Source of the DNA: Nevskia sp.
Lineage (GTDB): Bacteria > Pseudomonadota > Gammaproteobacteria > Nevskiales > Nevskiaceae
NCBI GenBank assembly: GCA_023229645.1
Contig: JALNYU010000016.1
Location: 1 to 64,000, forward strand
Reading direction: 5' to 3'
DNA length: 64,000 bases
The notes below the pieces were generated by a model. It was given only the letters and a program-made list of their open reading frames with translations. It did no database searches and was not told the origin of the DNA. Positions 1 through 9,462 of the stretch are shown one piece after another (within the stretch, counting starts at the first letter, position 1; the number at the start of each line of letters is the position of its first letter). Both the position numbers and the translations under genes were made by a program.

Positions 1-11
1 AAGGGAGGCGA

Positions 12-39
12 ATTCTATAGGATTTTTTCCCTTTGTCAA
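12..39 (-). promoter_or_regulatory. Strong leftward sigma-70 promoter (downstream one of a tandem pair)
   Basis: On the minus strand a perfect -35 TTGACA (34-39) is followed after 16 bases by TAGAAT (12-17) and then the GC-rich stretch TCGCC. It points out of the window at the left edge. A near-copy of the same arrangement lies 107 bp upstream (119-146). Tandem promoters with a GC-rich discriminator are typical of rRNA or tRNA operons, so the neighbour beyond the edge is probably a stable-RNA operon; that part is inference. Confidence 0.6.
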
Positions 40-118
40 TACTTCAAATCGTTTCCAATTCAAAGCACCAACTTCTTCACTTCCCACCCCCGCCGCGGTA
101 GCCGCTGCGAGGTGGCGA

Positions 119-170
119 ATTGTATAGGGATGCGGCGCCATGTCAAACGTTTTTTGAAATTAATTAGCGC
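119..170 (-). promoter_or_regulatory. Strong leftward sigma-70 promoter with possible UP element
   Basis: On the minus strand a perfect -35 TTGACA (141-146) and TACAAT (119-124) are separated by 16 bases. The sequence immediately upstream (about 147-170) is A/T-rich, as expected of an UP element that binds the RNA polymerase alpha subunit. The -10 boxes of this promoter and of the one at 12-39 share the flank GGCGAATT on the plus strand, so the pair looks duplicated. No gene is visible between the two; transcription runs leftward out of the window. Confidence 0.55.
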
Positions 171-287
171 TCCCCTGATATACCCTGCTCGTAACCTGCG
201 GATAAGGGCTTATCAACGCTGCGATCAGTTGTCAATTCCCGATAACAAACCGCAGCGAACGGACCTGACGCCCTACCGATTCAGCAC

Positions 288-818
288 TCAGGCGTCGATT
301 TTGATAAACGGATCCCAGCTGAAATAACCGACGACCTTTCCGGTGGGGTCGATTAGCTGAAACGACCAGTTGTACTGAACGCTGGCGGTCTTCGCTAAAG
401 CCGTGCATTGCCACGCGGAGCTGGTATAGGCGATGGCGGCGGGCTTTTGCGGGTCTGGCTGGCCGTTGATGTAAAGCTTGGTCGCCAACGGCAAGCAAAT
501 CGGTGCCGTAATCGCAGTTCCGATAGAAGCGGACTGGAAGTCGTACAACATACAGCTGTGGTTGACGCCCGCTCCGGGGTTGGAAATCGTCCAGCGAATG
601 TTATCTCCGACTTCACAGTCGACGGTCAGTTCTGATTGCGCCTGATCATTCACTACCCGGCTACCCTGCGTGATCATGAACACGTAGACATTCGAGGCTG
701 AATAATCGCCGAGCGAGGTCGGCTTGCTCAGCGTTCCGGGTGCAATCGTCTTGTTCGTAATCGCATCGGCCAAGGTTTCGGCATCGATGACGCATAAAAT
801 GTCGATGGTTTTTGACAT
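288..818 (-). CDS. PixA/AidA family inclusion body protein
   Basis: A 176-residue protein matching the PixA/AidA family in length and pattern: start MSKTIDILCVIDAETL, a central VYVFMITQGSRV segment and a C-terminal W-F-D-P-F motif. Family members form cytoplasmic crystalline inclusions in Xenorhabdus and Photorhabdus, or are quorum- or stationary-phase-regulated proteins (AidA) in Ralstonia and Burkholderia; their biochemical role is unknown. There is no signal peptide or membrane segment. The ATG is preceded by a strong GGAGGAG site at good spacing, suggesting high expression. The gene stands alone, with a long spacer to purL. Family assignment is by eye and fairly secure; function is not. 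Confidence 0.8.
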   Translation of the reverse strand: MSKTIDILCVIDAETLADAITNKTIAPGTLSKPTSLGDYSASNVYVFMITQGSRVVNDQAQSELTVDCEVGDNIRWTISNPGAGVNHSCMLYDFQSASIGTAITAPICLPLATKLYINGQPDPQKPAAIAYTSSAWQCTALAKTASVQYNWSFQLIDPTGKVVGYFSWDPFIKIDA

Positions 819-1294
819 GTTTTTACTCCTCCTGAGATCGTGCTACTCGTAATGGTTTTTCGGAAAGCGCCCCGTTTTTTGAGGGGCATCGGCATTAAGC
901 TGCTTCTACAGCAGGTGCGTGCGGTTTCGGGTTCCACGCGGCGGATTGCCGAGACAAGATGCGCCAAGCCTAAATACTGCGTAACTCCCACAGAGCCAGG
1001 ATAGGAATCGCGTAGTTCGTCTGTTTAAACATCTGGGTTGGCCATACGGCGAAGCCGCGCCAAGGCGCACGCTGAGCTTTGCGCTCAGCGGCATCTGAAA
1101 ATAAGTCATCCCTGACCCTCGTCCCTGTTTCACGATCGCACCCGCGATCGATGCCGCCCTGACTATAGCCCTAAGCCGGCTTTTATCCAGACAGGGCGTT
1201 TCCGACAACGGCGCCGACGATGCCGGCAACGATCAGGGCGGCGGCGTTCTCGACGAATGGCCAACCACCGCTGCACCCACTGCCGGAGCGCCCC
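819..1294. other. Intergenic region with hairpins
   Basis: A 476-bp gap between pixA and the end of purL. It carries the pixA ribosome site (about 823-831) and several GC-rich palindromes: GCTGAGC/GCTCAGC (1071-1077 and 1083-1089) and CGATCGC/GCGATCG (1133-1139 and 1144-1150). None is followed by a run of T, so they are not clear terminators. The open frames here lack ribosome sites and family resemblance, and I do not call genes in them. Confidence 0.4.
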
Positions 1295-4200
1295 TTATTC
1301 GCCTGCAAACTTACGGGCGTTGACGAACATCTGGAACCACGGTGTTTTGTCGCTCCACTGTCGCGGCCACCAAGAGCCAGTGTTGCCGGCGACGGTCCGC
1401 TCGGGGTGTGGCATCAAAATCGTTACCCGACCATCGGCATTGCATACGGACGTTAACCCGCCCGGCGAGCCGTTTGGGTTTTGCGGATAACGGCGGGCAA
1501 CGCGGCCGCGGTTGTCGACGAAGCGCATCGCGATCTGCCCCGCCTGCTGCAACGCTTCGAGATCAGCGGCCTCGCCAAATTCGGCGCGGCCTTCACCGTG
1601 CGCTACCGCAATCGGCAAACGCGAGCCGGCCATGCCTTGAAAAAACAGCGAGCGGCTTTCGGTGAGTTCGACCATCGTCCAACGCGCTTCAAATTGCTCG
1701 GAGCGATTACGCCGGAACGCCGGCCAATGCTGAGCGCCTGGAACGATATCTTTCAGCGCCGCAAACATCTGGCAGCCGTTGCAAACGCCAAGCGCGAAAC
1801 GATCTTCGCGGGCGAGGAAGCGCTGGAATTGTTCGCGTGCGCGCGTGTTGAACAGAATCGACTTGGCCCAGCCCTGCCCCGCGCCAAGCACGTCGCCATA
1901 ACTAAAGCCGCCGCACGCCGCGAGGCCGGCGTAGTCATCGAGTTGCACTCGGCCTTCCAGAATATCGCTCATGTGCACATCAACGGCGTCGAACCCCGCG
2001 GCATGAAAGGCATAAGCCATTTCCACTTGGCCGTTGACCCCCTGCTCGCGCAAGATCGCGACCTTCGGCCGATGCCGAATTGCCGGCGCAGAAGTCGGCT
2101 CAAAGTTCAGCACGACGCTCAGGCCGGGATCGGCCATATTGCCGGCAGATTCAAACTCTTCACGCGTGCAATCCGGGTTATCGCGCAGCGCCGCGACGCG
2201 AGCGCTGGTTTCCGCCCAGGTGCTGTAAAGGCGGCCGATTTCCTCGCTATAGATCTGCTTGCCGCCGTGGCTTAACTTCAGCTGCTCGTCAGCGCTGACT
2301 TCGCCGATTTCGAGCGCGCTTAGCCCGGCGCTGTGCGCTGCCGCTAACGCCGCATCAAGATCGCGAGCGCGGAGCTGCACGACAAAACCCAGCTCCTCGG
2401 CGAATAAAGCGGCTACCGGATCGGCCCCGAGCGGGTCAAGCGTAATCGCGACGCCGCTGTGGCCGGCAAAGGCCATCTCGCACAGCGTCGCGTAAAGACC
2501 GCCGTCGCTGCGGTCGTGGTACGCCAGCAACTTGCCGTCAGCGTTCAGACGCTGCAGCCAGTCAAACGCCGCTTTTAGCTGCGTCGGCTGGTCCAGATCC
2601 GGTGCGACATCGCCAACCGCGCTCAGAACCTGCGCCAGCGCCGAACCGCCAAGGCGGTTGCGGCCGTTGCCCAGGTCGATCAGCAACAACCGCGTCGCCG
2701 GCTCCGCCGCCAGTTGCGGCGTCAAACTGCGGCGCACGTCAGCAACCGGCGCAAACGCGGTGACGATCAAACTCAGTGGCGCCGTTTGCGTCCGCGCGAT
2801 GCCGTTTTGCTCCCAAACCGACTTCATTGATAACGAATCTTTGCCGACCGGAATGGCGATGCCTAACGCCGGGCACAGTTCGGCGCCGATGGCGCGCACC
2901 GCGTCGTAAAGCCGCGCGTCCTCATCCCCCTGGCCGCAAGCGGCCATCCAGTTCGCCGACAAGCGAATGTCGCTCAGCTGCGAGATTGCAGCCGCGGCGA
3001 TATTGGTCAGCGCCTCGCCAACCGCCATACGCGCGCTAGCGGCGGCGTCCAACAGCGCCAGCAGCGGCCGCTCGCCCATCGCCATCGCCTCACCCGTCGT
3101 GGCCTCAAAGCCGGTCGCGGTGACCGCGCAGTCGGCAACTGGCACCTGCCAAGGACCGACCATTTGATCGCGCACCGTGAGACCGCCGACGGTGCGATCG
3201 CCGATGGTGATCAGAAATTGTTTCGACGCCACCGCTGGCAGCTTCAGCACGCGCTCGCCAGCAGCTTTCAGGAACGTCTTCAATTTATCGTCCGCAGCGC
3301 CCGGATAATCGAGCGCCGGGAATGTCGACGCCATGCGCCGGCTTTCGCGCTGCAGGCGCGGCGGCTTGCCGAGCAAGACTGGCATCGGCAGATCTACCGG
3401 CCGCGCGCCGTCGGCATCCTCAACAATCAACTGCTGTTCGACGGTGGCGCTGCCGACGACCGCGACTGGGCAGCGTTCGCGGGCGCAGATCGCCTGCAGC
3501 GTGGCCAGACCTTCCGGCGTAATCGCGAGCACGTAGCGCTCCTGCGATTCATTGCACCAAATTTCCATCGGCGACAACGCCGGGTCGGCGCTGTTGACGT
3601 CGCGCAGCCGGAAATGGCCGCCACGGTCGTCGGCGTGCACGAGTTCCGGCAGCGCGTTGGAAATGCCGCCGGCGCCGACATCGTGAATCGACAAAATCGG
3701 ATTTGCCGCGCCGAGCGCCCAGCAGGCATCGACGACTTCCTGGCAGCGCCGTTCGAGTTCTGGATTCGCCCGCTGCACCGAAGCGAAATCGAGCGCAGCG
3801 CTCGAATGGCCGGTCGCCATCGATGACGCCGCACCGCCGCCAAGGCCGATCAACATCGCCGGGCCGCCGAGTACGATCAGCGGTGCGCCGACGCTTACCG
3901 GCAACTTCTGCACATGCTCCGCGCGGATATTGCCGTAGCCGCCGGCGATCATGATCGGCTTGTGATAGCCGCGCAGGCTGCCATCAGGCAACGTCGCTTC
4001 GTAAGTCCGGAAATAGCCGTTCAAGCACGGCCGGCCAAACTCATTGTTGTAGGCCGCAGCACCGATCGGGCCTTCGAGCATGATCTGCAACGCGCTGGCC
4101 ATGCGCGCGGGCTTGCCGGGCCAATCGGCATCCGCGCCTTCCCAAGGCTGCAAAAAGCCGGGAATGCGCAGATTGCTGACGGTAAAGCCGCTCAAGCCAG

Positions 4201-5161
4201 CTTTCGGCCGGCCGCCGCGGCCAGTCGCAGCCTCGTCGCGGATTTCGCCGCCGGCGCCGGTTGCGGCGCCCGGATGCGGCGAGATGCCGGTCGGGTGATT
4301 GTGCGTCTCGACTTTCATCAAGATATGCACCGGCTCACCGTGAGGCCGCCACTGATGATCGGCGTCTGGGAAAAAGCGCATCGCCGCCGGCCCAGCGATC
4401 ACCGAGGCGTTGTCGGAATACGCCGACAACACGCCGTCCGGCGCAGCTTTATAGGTCAGCTTGATCATCTCGAACAACGAATACGGCTGCGCTTCGCCAT
4501 CGACGGTAAACGCCGCGTTAAAAATCTTATGGCGGCAGTGTTCGCTGTTCACCTGCGCGAACATCATCAATTCGGCGTCGGTCGGGTTCTTCCCGGCCGC
4601 GCGGTAATGATTGGCGAGATAGTCGATCTCTTGCTCGGATAGCGCCAAACCCCAGTCGCGATTCGCCGCCGCCAGCGCCGCGTTACCGCCGGCCAGCAGT
4701 TCGACCTGCCGCAACGGGCGCGCCGCAGCTCGGGCGAAAACATGCGCCAATTCGCCTTCTCGGTCGAGAACGCTTTCGGTCATCGGGTCGTGCAACGCCG
4801 CAAGCGCCGCTTCCGGCAGCGCGGCTGCGCCGCTGCACAAGTAAAGCCGCCCACGCTCGACCCGGCGAACGCCGGCTAGCCCACAAACCTGGGCGATGTC
4901 CGTCGCCTTACTCGCCCACGGCGACAGCGTACCGAGACGCGGCACCACGTACAGCGTGGCATCCGCACGCGGCAGCGGCCCGGCTTCGGCATCGAGCAGC
5001 CGCGCGAGTTCGGCAGGATCCACCGCTTCGCCTTCGACCAGGAAAAAATCGCGAACATCCAGCCCGCTGAGCGCGGGCGCCTGCGTGCGCAATTGCTGCA
5101 ACAACCGCTCGATGCGGAACGCGGACAGGCTTACGCCACCCAGCAGCACGTGTAGGCTCAT
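1295..5161 (-). CDS. purL: Phosphoribosylformylglycinamidine synthase PurL (large type)
   Basis: Fourth step of purine synthesis: ATP-dependent amidation of FGAR to FGAM with glutamine as nitrogen donor, in the cytoplasm. At 1288 residues it is the large single-chain form used by gammaproteobacteria. An N-terminal PurS-like region is followed by the two AIR-synthase-type halves (motif VETHNHP in the first) and a C-terminal class I glutamine amidotransferase domain with nucleophile Cys1127 in GVCNGCQ and the His1252/Glu1254 pair in PHPERT. It begins 12 bases after the metallo-hydrolase gene at 5174-5935 on the same strand, so the two are probably co-transcribed. No defect seen. Confidence 0.97.
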   Translation of the reverse strand: MSLHVLLGGVSLSAFRIERLLQQLRTQAPALSGLDVRDFFLVEGEAVDPAELARLLDAEAGPLPRADATLYVVPRLGTLSPWASKATDIAQVCGLAGVRRVERGRLYLCSGAAALPEAALAALHDPMTESVLDREGELAHVFARAAARPLRQVELLAGGNAALAAANRDWGLALSEQEIDYLANHYRAAGKNPTDAELMMFAQVNSEHCRHKIFNAAFTVDGEAQPYSLFEMIKLTYKAAPDGVLSAYSDNASVIAGPAAMRFFPDADHQWRPHGEPVHILMKVETHNHPTGISPHPGAATGAGGEIRDEAATGRGGRPKAGLSGFTVSNLRIPGFLQPWEGADADWPGKPARMASALQIMLEGPIGAAAYNNEFGRPCLNGYFRTYEATLPDGSLRGYHKPIMIAGGYGNIRAEHVQKLPVSVGAPLIVLGGPAMLIGLGGGAASSMATGHSSAALDFASVQRANPELERRCQEVVDACWALGAANPILSIHDVGAGGISNALPELVHADDRGGHFRLRDVNSADPALSPMEIWCNESQERYVLAITPEGLATLQAICARERCPVAVVGSATVEQQLIVEDADGARPVDLPMPVLLGKPPRLQRESRRMASTFPALDYPGAADDKLKTFLKAAGERVLKLPAVASKQFLITIGDRTVGGLTVRDQMVGPWQVPVADCAVTATGFEATTGEAMAMGERPLLALLDAAASARMAVGEALTNIAAAAISQLSDIRLSANWMAACGQGDEDARLYDAVRAIGAELCPALGIAIPVGKDSLSMKSVWEQNGIARTQTAPLSLIVTAFAPVADVRRSLTPQLAAEPATRLLLIDLGNGRNRLGGSALAQVLSAVGDVAPDLDQPTQLKAAFDWLQRLNADGKLLAYHDRSDGGLYATLCEMAFAGHSGVAITLDPLGADPVAALFAEELGFVVQLRARDLDAALAAAHSAGLSALEIGEVSADEQLKLSHGGKQIYSEEIGRLYSTWAETSARVAALRDNPDCTREEFESAGNMADPGLSVVLNFEPTSAPAIRHRPKVAILREQGVNGQVEMAYAFHAAGFDAVDVHMSDILEGRVQLDDYAGLAACGGFSYGDVLGAGQGWAKSILFNTRAREQFQRFLAREDRFALGVCNGCQMFAALKDIVPGAQHWPAFRRNRSEQFEARWTMVELTESRSLFFQGMAGSRLPIAVAHGEGRAEFGEAADLEALQQAGQIAMRFVDNRGRVARRYPQNPNGSPGGLTSVCNADGRVTILMPHPERTVAGNTGSWWPRQWSDKTPWFQMFVNARKFAGE

Positions 5162-5173
5162 GGCAATCTCAGG

Positions 5174-5935
5174 TCAATTCAATTCGCGCCAGTCCAGACC
5201 GTCATCCTGATGGGCACAGACCAGCCAGTCCGGGGCATGGCCCAGCGCCGCAGACGCGGCCGCCAGCGCCTGCTCCGGCGTGTTATTGGTTTCGGATAGA
5301 TGCGTCAGCACCAGGTGCTGCAAGCGCGTGCAGTCGATGGCTGCAAGCAATTCCGCCGCTTGGGCGTTGCTCAGGTGGCCTTTCGGTCCGGCGACGCGTG
5401 TTTTCAGCGTTCGCGGGTACGGGCCGTTCAGCAACATCTGCTGATCGTGGTTGAATTCGAGCAATAAGGCGTCGAGGCCGCTCAGCACCTCGCGCATATG
5501 CGGCGTGACGCTGCCGGCGTCGGTCAGCACGCCAACCCGATAACGGCCATCGCCGAACACGTACTGGCAGGGCTCGCGGGCATCGTGCGGCACCGGGTAC
5601 GGTTCGACGCGCAGCGCGCCGAGTTCGAACGGCCGATGCGGGCTAATCGTGCGCGCCCATTCGCTCGGCGCCGCTTTCCAGGCCGCCAAGGTTCCGGCCG
5701 TCAGCCAAACCGGAATCTGATTGCGCCGCGCCAAGCGCGCAACGCCGCCGATATGATCGCCGTGCTCGTGGGTGACGACAATTGCGCTCAGCGCCTCCGC
5801 CTTTAGGCCCAGCCGCTGCAAACGCACATCGACTTCAACCAGCGGCAGCCCGCAGTCGAGCAACACGTAGCTCTCACCCGCGTTGATCACCGCGGCATTG
5901 CCGCGGCTGCCGCTACCGAGATAGGCAAAACGCAT
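5174..5935 (-). CDS. MBL-fold metallo-hydrolase (YycJ/WalJ-like)
   Basis: A 253-residue metallo-beta-lactamase-fold protein. The metal-binding motif THEHGDH occupies residues 55-61, after a glycine-rich start (LGSGSRGN) typical of the YycJ/WalJ group, for which nuclease activity has been proposed. Further His and Asp ligands occur in PVPHDA, LTDAG and LTHLS segments. No signal peptide, so it is cytoplasmic. It lies between the DUF1820 gene and purL in the same direction with short gaps, which makes an operon likely, but there is no biochemical link to purine synthesis that I can see. The exact substrate is unknown. Confidence 0.85.
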   Translation of the reverse strand: MRFAYLGSGSRGNAAVINAGESYVLLDCGLPLVEVDVRLQRLGLKAEALSAIVVTHEHGDHIGGVARLARRNQIPVWLTAGTLAAWKAAPSEWARTISPHRPFELGALRVEPYPVPHDAREPCQYVFGDGRYRVGVLTDAGSVTPHMREVLSGLDALLLEFNHDQQMLLNGPYPRTLKTRVAGPKGHLSNAQAAELLAAIDCTRLQHLVLTHLSETNNTPEQALAAASAALGHAPDWLVCAHQDDGLDWRELN

Positions 5936-5996
5936 CGCGGCTTAAGCCTCGTACCGCATCAGCCGCCGGAGCGGTTCCGGGCCGGCAGCGGGCGGC

Positions 5997-6332
5997 TTAC
6001 TTCTTATGCTCGCCACCGTTGGTGAAAATCGGGAACGGTGTCACTTTGCCGGACTCGCCACCGCCCTGCGTGATGCGCGCAGCGCCGGCTTTATCAACCT
6101 GATCGATGCGGACGATCGAATGAATCGGGATGTAGGTGCGCACCACATCGGCGAATTCGGTTTTCAGTTTTTCTTCGGACGGATCGACCAAAATCGTCGA
6201 TTTCTCACCGAACACCAATTTTTCAACCTCAACGAAACCCATCATGCTGCCGTGGCTAACGCCGCGGGCGTAGATCTCGTAGACCTGTCCTTGGTTCTGG
6301 AAGCTCACTCGGTAAAGACGCGGAGTACTCAT
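5997..6332 (-). CDS. DUF1820 family protein
   Basis: A small protein of 111 residues, counted from the ATG at 6332 that opens MSTPRLYRVSFQNQGQVYE. The reading frame stays open upstream, but the family consensus begins at this methionine. The conserved core runs through GFVEVEKLVFGE, VDPSEEKLKTEF and the IP(M/I)HSIVRIDQV segment, diagnostic for DUF1820, which is widespread in gammaproteobacteria and of unknown function. No signal or membrane segment. It is first in a likely run with the metallo-hydrolase and purL, 61 bases upstream of the former. Confidence 0.85.
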   Translation of the reverse strand: MSTPRLYRVSFQNQGQVYEIYARGVSHGSMMGFVEVEKLVFGEKSTILVDPSEEKLKTEFADVVRTYIPIHSIVRIDQVDKAGAARITQGGGESGKVTPFPIFTNGGEHKK

Positions 6333-6478
6333 GCGGAGGCCGGGAAGAATATCCTCGGTATTATCGGCGCAAGCGTCGGCAGCGACAAATAGGCGCGCTG
6401 CCGAACGCGCGGATCCTCCGTCCAAATTGTGTGCTTATCTCGCCAGACGCGGCGCTGCAACCGCCGCCCCACGCGGCT

Positions 6479-7480
6479 TCAACCGTTCAGCGCCGCCATC
6501 GCCGCCGCCGGATAGCGCGTGCCGGCCACCGGCTGCGCAATCAGCACATTGTCGATGCGCTGTAGCTCTTCAGCGCTGAGTATCAGTGTCGCCGCGCCGG
6601 CATTTTCGACCAAGCGGGCGAAGTGCCGGGTGCCGGGAATCGGCACGATGTCGTTACCGCGGTGTAGCAGCCACGCCAATGCCAGCTGCGCTGGCGTGCA
6701 GTCCCGCGCGTCCGCCAAAGCGGTAACGGCGTCGACCAGCGCCAGATTTTGCGCCAGATTATCGCCCTGGAAGCGGGGGTTGTTGCGCCGCCAATCGGTT
6801 GCGGCCAGCGCATCGAGCGTCCGAATGCCGCCGGTTAAAAAGCCACGGCCGAGCGGGCTGTACGGCACGAGGCCGATACCCAACTCGCGGCATAGCGGCA
6901 GAATTTCAGCTTCAACGTCTCGCGTCCACAACGAATATTCGGTTTGCAACGCCGAAATCGGCGCAACCGCTGCAGCGCGTCGAATCGTGGCCGCTGACGC
7001 TTCCGATAAACCGAGATAGCGGACTTTGCCGGCCTCGACCAAATCACGCATCGCGCCGACGGTATCTTCGATCGGCACCGTGCGATCAACGCGGTGCTGG
7101 TAATAGAGATCGATGCAGTCGATACCAAGCCGCTGCAAACTCGCCTCACACGCCGCTTTCACATACTCCGGGCGGCCATTAATGCCGAGCATCGTGCCGT
7201 CTGCGGCGCGGACGTTGCCGAATTTTGTTGCAATCACCACTTCGCTGCGCCGCGTTTTCAGCAGCTGCGCCAGTAATTGCTCGTTGCGACCGACGCCGTA
7301 CATATCTGCGGTATCGAGAAAATTGACGGCGCCGAGATCCAAGCCGGCGTTCAATACGGCGAGGTTGGCGGCATCGTCAGCCGGACCGTAGAAATCGGAC
7401 ATGCCCATGCAACCGAGTCCGATTGCCGAGACCTCCAAGCCGTAACGGCCGAGGCGGCGTAGCGGGAAAGCGCTGTTCAT
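6479..7480 (-). CDS. Aldo/keto reductase
   Basis: NADPH-dependent reductase of carbonyl compounds, 333 residues, TIM-barrel AKR fold. The catalytic tetrad can be read directly: Asp56, Tyr61, Lys86 and His129. The opening GLGCMGMSDFYG is typical of the YakC/AKR13 group. It is divergent from an AraC-type regulator (7652-8587), separated by about 170 bp, a common layout in which the regulator controls the reductase in response to an aldehyde or other stress. The physiological substrate cannot be read from sequence. Confidence 0.9.
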   Translation of the reverse strand: MNSAFPLRRLGRYGLEVSAIGLGCMGMSDFYGPADDAANLAVLNAGLDLGAVNFLDTADMYGVGRNEQLLAQLLKTRRSEVVIATKFGNVRAADGTMLGINGRPEYVKAACEASLQRLGIDCIDLYYQHRVDRTVPIEDTVGAMRDLVEAGKVRYLGLSEASAATIRRAAAVAPISALQTEYSLWTRDVEAEILPLCRELGIGLVPYSPLGRGFLTGGIRTLDALAATDWRRNNPRFQGDNLAQNLALVDAVTALADARDCTPAQLALAWLLHRGNDIVPIPGTRHFARLVENAGAATLILSAEELQRIDNVLIAQPVAGTRYPAAAMAALNG

Positions 7481-7651
7481 AACGGGAGGCTCCGGCGTGG
7501 GGGAATGCTGCGCAGTCTGGGCGCTCGGACGCCCACAACGTTAGCCCGATGCTGGCGCATCCTTGCCTAATTCTGCTGTGGCACCGCACACCGGCCGTTC
7601 ACAGCGCTCAGCGCGCGCATAATTCCGCGTCTTCCGCTTAAGGCGTTCCTC

Positions 7652-8587
7652 ATGCTCGAATCGACCGCGACCATCTACCCAACGGGCATGGGCCTTGAAG
7701 CCCAACACGCCGAACTCACGCACCGTGTGCAGCGGCAAGTCGCGGTGGACGGCGTCAATGAAACGCCGATTCCGGGCTTTGCCATCATGCGTTTAAGCGC
7801 GCCGACCCCACTGCAGCCGACGGTTTACGAACCCTGCATCTGTATCGTCGTTCAGGGCCGCAAACAAGCCGTGCTGGCCGATGAATACTACGTTTACGAT
7901 CCGCTGAATTATCTTGTCGTATCGATGGCGCTGCCGATTTCCGGGCAGGTGATCGAAGCCTCGCCCGAACGCCCGTATCTGTGCCTGCGCATCGATATCG
8001 ACGCGGCGGAGATCAATAAGCTGCTGCAACAGTTGCCGCTTAACGTGGCACGGGCGTCGTCGCCGCCGAAGGACAACCGCGCCCTTTTTCTCGCCCGCAC
8101 CAGCGCGCCCTTGCTCGACGCCGTGCTGCGCCTCGTACGCCTGCTCGACACGCCCGAAGAAGCCGCAATACTCGCGCCGCTAGCGCTGCGCGAAATTCAC
8201 TACCGTGTGCTGACCGGCGAACTCGGCCAGCGCCTCTGTGATCTTTGCGCGATCGACGGCCAAGCCCAGCGCATCGCCCGCGTCATCACGCTATTGAAAG
8301 CCCGTTATGACGAGCCGCTACGCATGGAAGAACTGGCCGCCGCCGCGCATCTGAGCGTGTCGGCGCTGCATCATCGGTTCAAAGCAGTTACGGCGATGTC
8401 GCCACTGCAATATCAGAAGCAGCTGCGGCTACAAGAAGCGCGGCGACTGATGCTCAGCGAAGGTCTGGAAGCGGCAGCGGCTGGGCATCGCGTCGGCTAC
8501 GAAAGCCCGTCGCAATTCAGCCGTGAATATCGCCGCTTATTCGGCGCGCCGCCGCGGGCAGAAACGCAACGCCAACGTATCATTTAG
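7652..8587 (+). CDS. AraC-family transcriptional regulator with AraC_N domain
   Basis: A 311-residue regulator. The N-terminal half carries the AraC_N pattern (EPCICIVVQGRK, then YDPLNYLV) and the C-terminal hundred residues form the double helix-turn-helix (MEELAAAAHLSVSALHHRFK and a second helix pair ending ESPSQFSREYRRLFG). It is divergent from the aldo/keto reductase gene, which is its likely target. Regulators of this subgroup commonly sit beside oxidoreductases. The effector molecule is unknown. Confidence 0.9.
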   Translation: MLESTATIYPTGMGLEAQHAELTHRVQRQVAVDGVNETPIPGFAIMRLSAPTPLQPTVYEPCICIVVQGRKQAVLADEYYVYDPLNYLVVSMALPISGQVIEASPERPYLCLRIDIDAAEINKLLQQLPLNVARASSPPKDNRALFLARTSAPLLDAVLRLVRLLDTPEEAAILAPLALREIHYRVLTGELGQRLCDLCAIDGQAQRIARVITLLKARYDEPLRMEELAAAAHLSVSALHHRFKAVTAMSPLQYQKQLRLQEARRLMLSEGLEAAAAGHRVGYESPSQFSREYRRLFGAPPRAETQRQRII

Positions 8588-8618
8588 CCGCCACGGACAG
8601 CGGCTGCCGAGATCTTGA

Positions 8619-9455
8619 CTAGCCAAAGCGGCCAGTAATGTAGTCTTCGGTTTTGCTCTGCGTCGGCTTCGTGAACACTTGGTGCGTTTCACCGAATTCG
8701 ATCAACTCGCCGAGATACATGAACGCCGTGTAATCAGCCACGCGCGCGGCTTGCTGCATGTTGTGGGTGACGATGCAGATCGTGTAATCGCTTTTCAGCT
8801 GGTAGATCAACTCTTCGACTTTCGCCGTTGCGATTGGATCCAGCGCCGAAGTCGGCTCGTCCAGCAACAATACTTCCGGCCGCACGGCGATCGAGCGCGC
8901 GATACACAGACGCTGCTGCTGACCACCGGAAAGGCCGAGACCGCTTTGGCCGAGTTTGTCTTTTACTTCATCCCAAAGCGCTGCACGCTTCAATGCGCTT
9001 TCGACGCGATCGTCGAGCTCCGATTTCAGGATTTTTTCGTAGAGCCGGATGCCGAACGCGATGTTGTCGTAAATCGACATCGGAAACGGCGTCGGCTTCT
9101 GAAACACCATGCCGATACGCGCCCGCAGCAGGTTTAAATCCTGTTTTGGGTCGAGCAGGTTTTTGTCTTCAAAGATAATCTCGCCTTCCGCCCGCTGCTT
9201 CGGGTAGAGGTCGTACATGCGGTTGAAGATGCGCAGCAGTGTTGATTTGCCGCAGCCGGATGGGCCGATCAGCGCGGTGACCTTGCGATCATAGATCGGC
9301 ATCGTCACGCTTTTCAGCGCGCGGTAGTCGCCGTAATAAAAGTCGACGTTGCGCACCGAAACTTTTTCGGTCAGTGGCCGCTTATGCGCTTCGAAATCGC
9401 GCGGGCTGAGGTAGGGCTTTTTCGCCGTGACGGCGCTGGGATTGGAATCAGTCAT
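8619..9455 (-). CDS. pstB: Phosphate ABC transporter ATP-binding protein PstB
   Basis: ATPase of the high-affinity phosphate importer, 278 residues, acting on the inner face of the membrane with PstA and PstC. Walker A GPSGCGKST is at residues 64-72, the signature LSGGQQQR and Walker B LLLDEPTSALDP follow, and the H-loop lies in IVTHNMQQAAR. It is last in pstS-pstC-pstA-pstB, starting 7 bases after pstA. The phoU gene that often follows pstB is not here; the next gene downstream is convergent. Confidence 0.97.
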   Translation of the reverse strand: MTDSNPSAVTAKKPYLSPRDFEAHKRPLTEKVSVRNVDFYYGDYRALKSVTMPIYDRKVTALIGPSGCGKSTLLRIFNRMYDLYPKQRAEGEIIFEDKNLLDPKQDLNLLRARIGMVFQKPTPFPMSIYDNIAFGIRLYEKILKSELDDRVESALKRAALWDEVKDKLGQSGLGLSGGQQQRLCIARSIAVRPEVLLLDEPTSALDPIATAKVEELIYQLKSDYTICIVTHNMQQAARVADYTAFMYLGELIEFGETHQVFTKPTQSKTEDYITGRFG

Positions 9456-9462
9456 GCGGCGC

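Noticed and set aside
112..327. 71-residue plus-strand open frame at the left edge
   Set aside because: It overlaps the leftward promoters and the end of pixA, has no ribosome site and no recognisable family.
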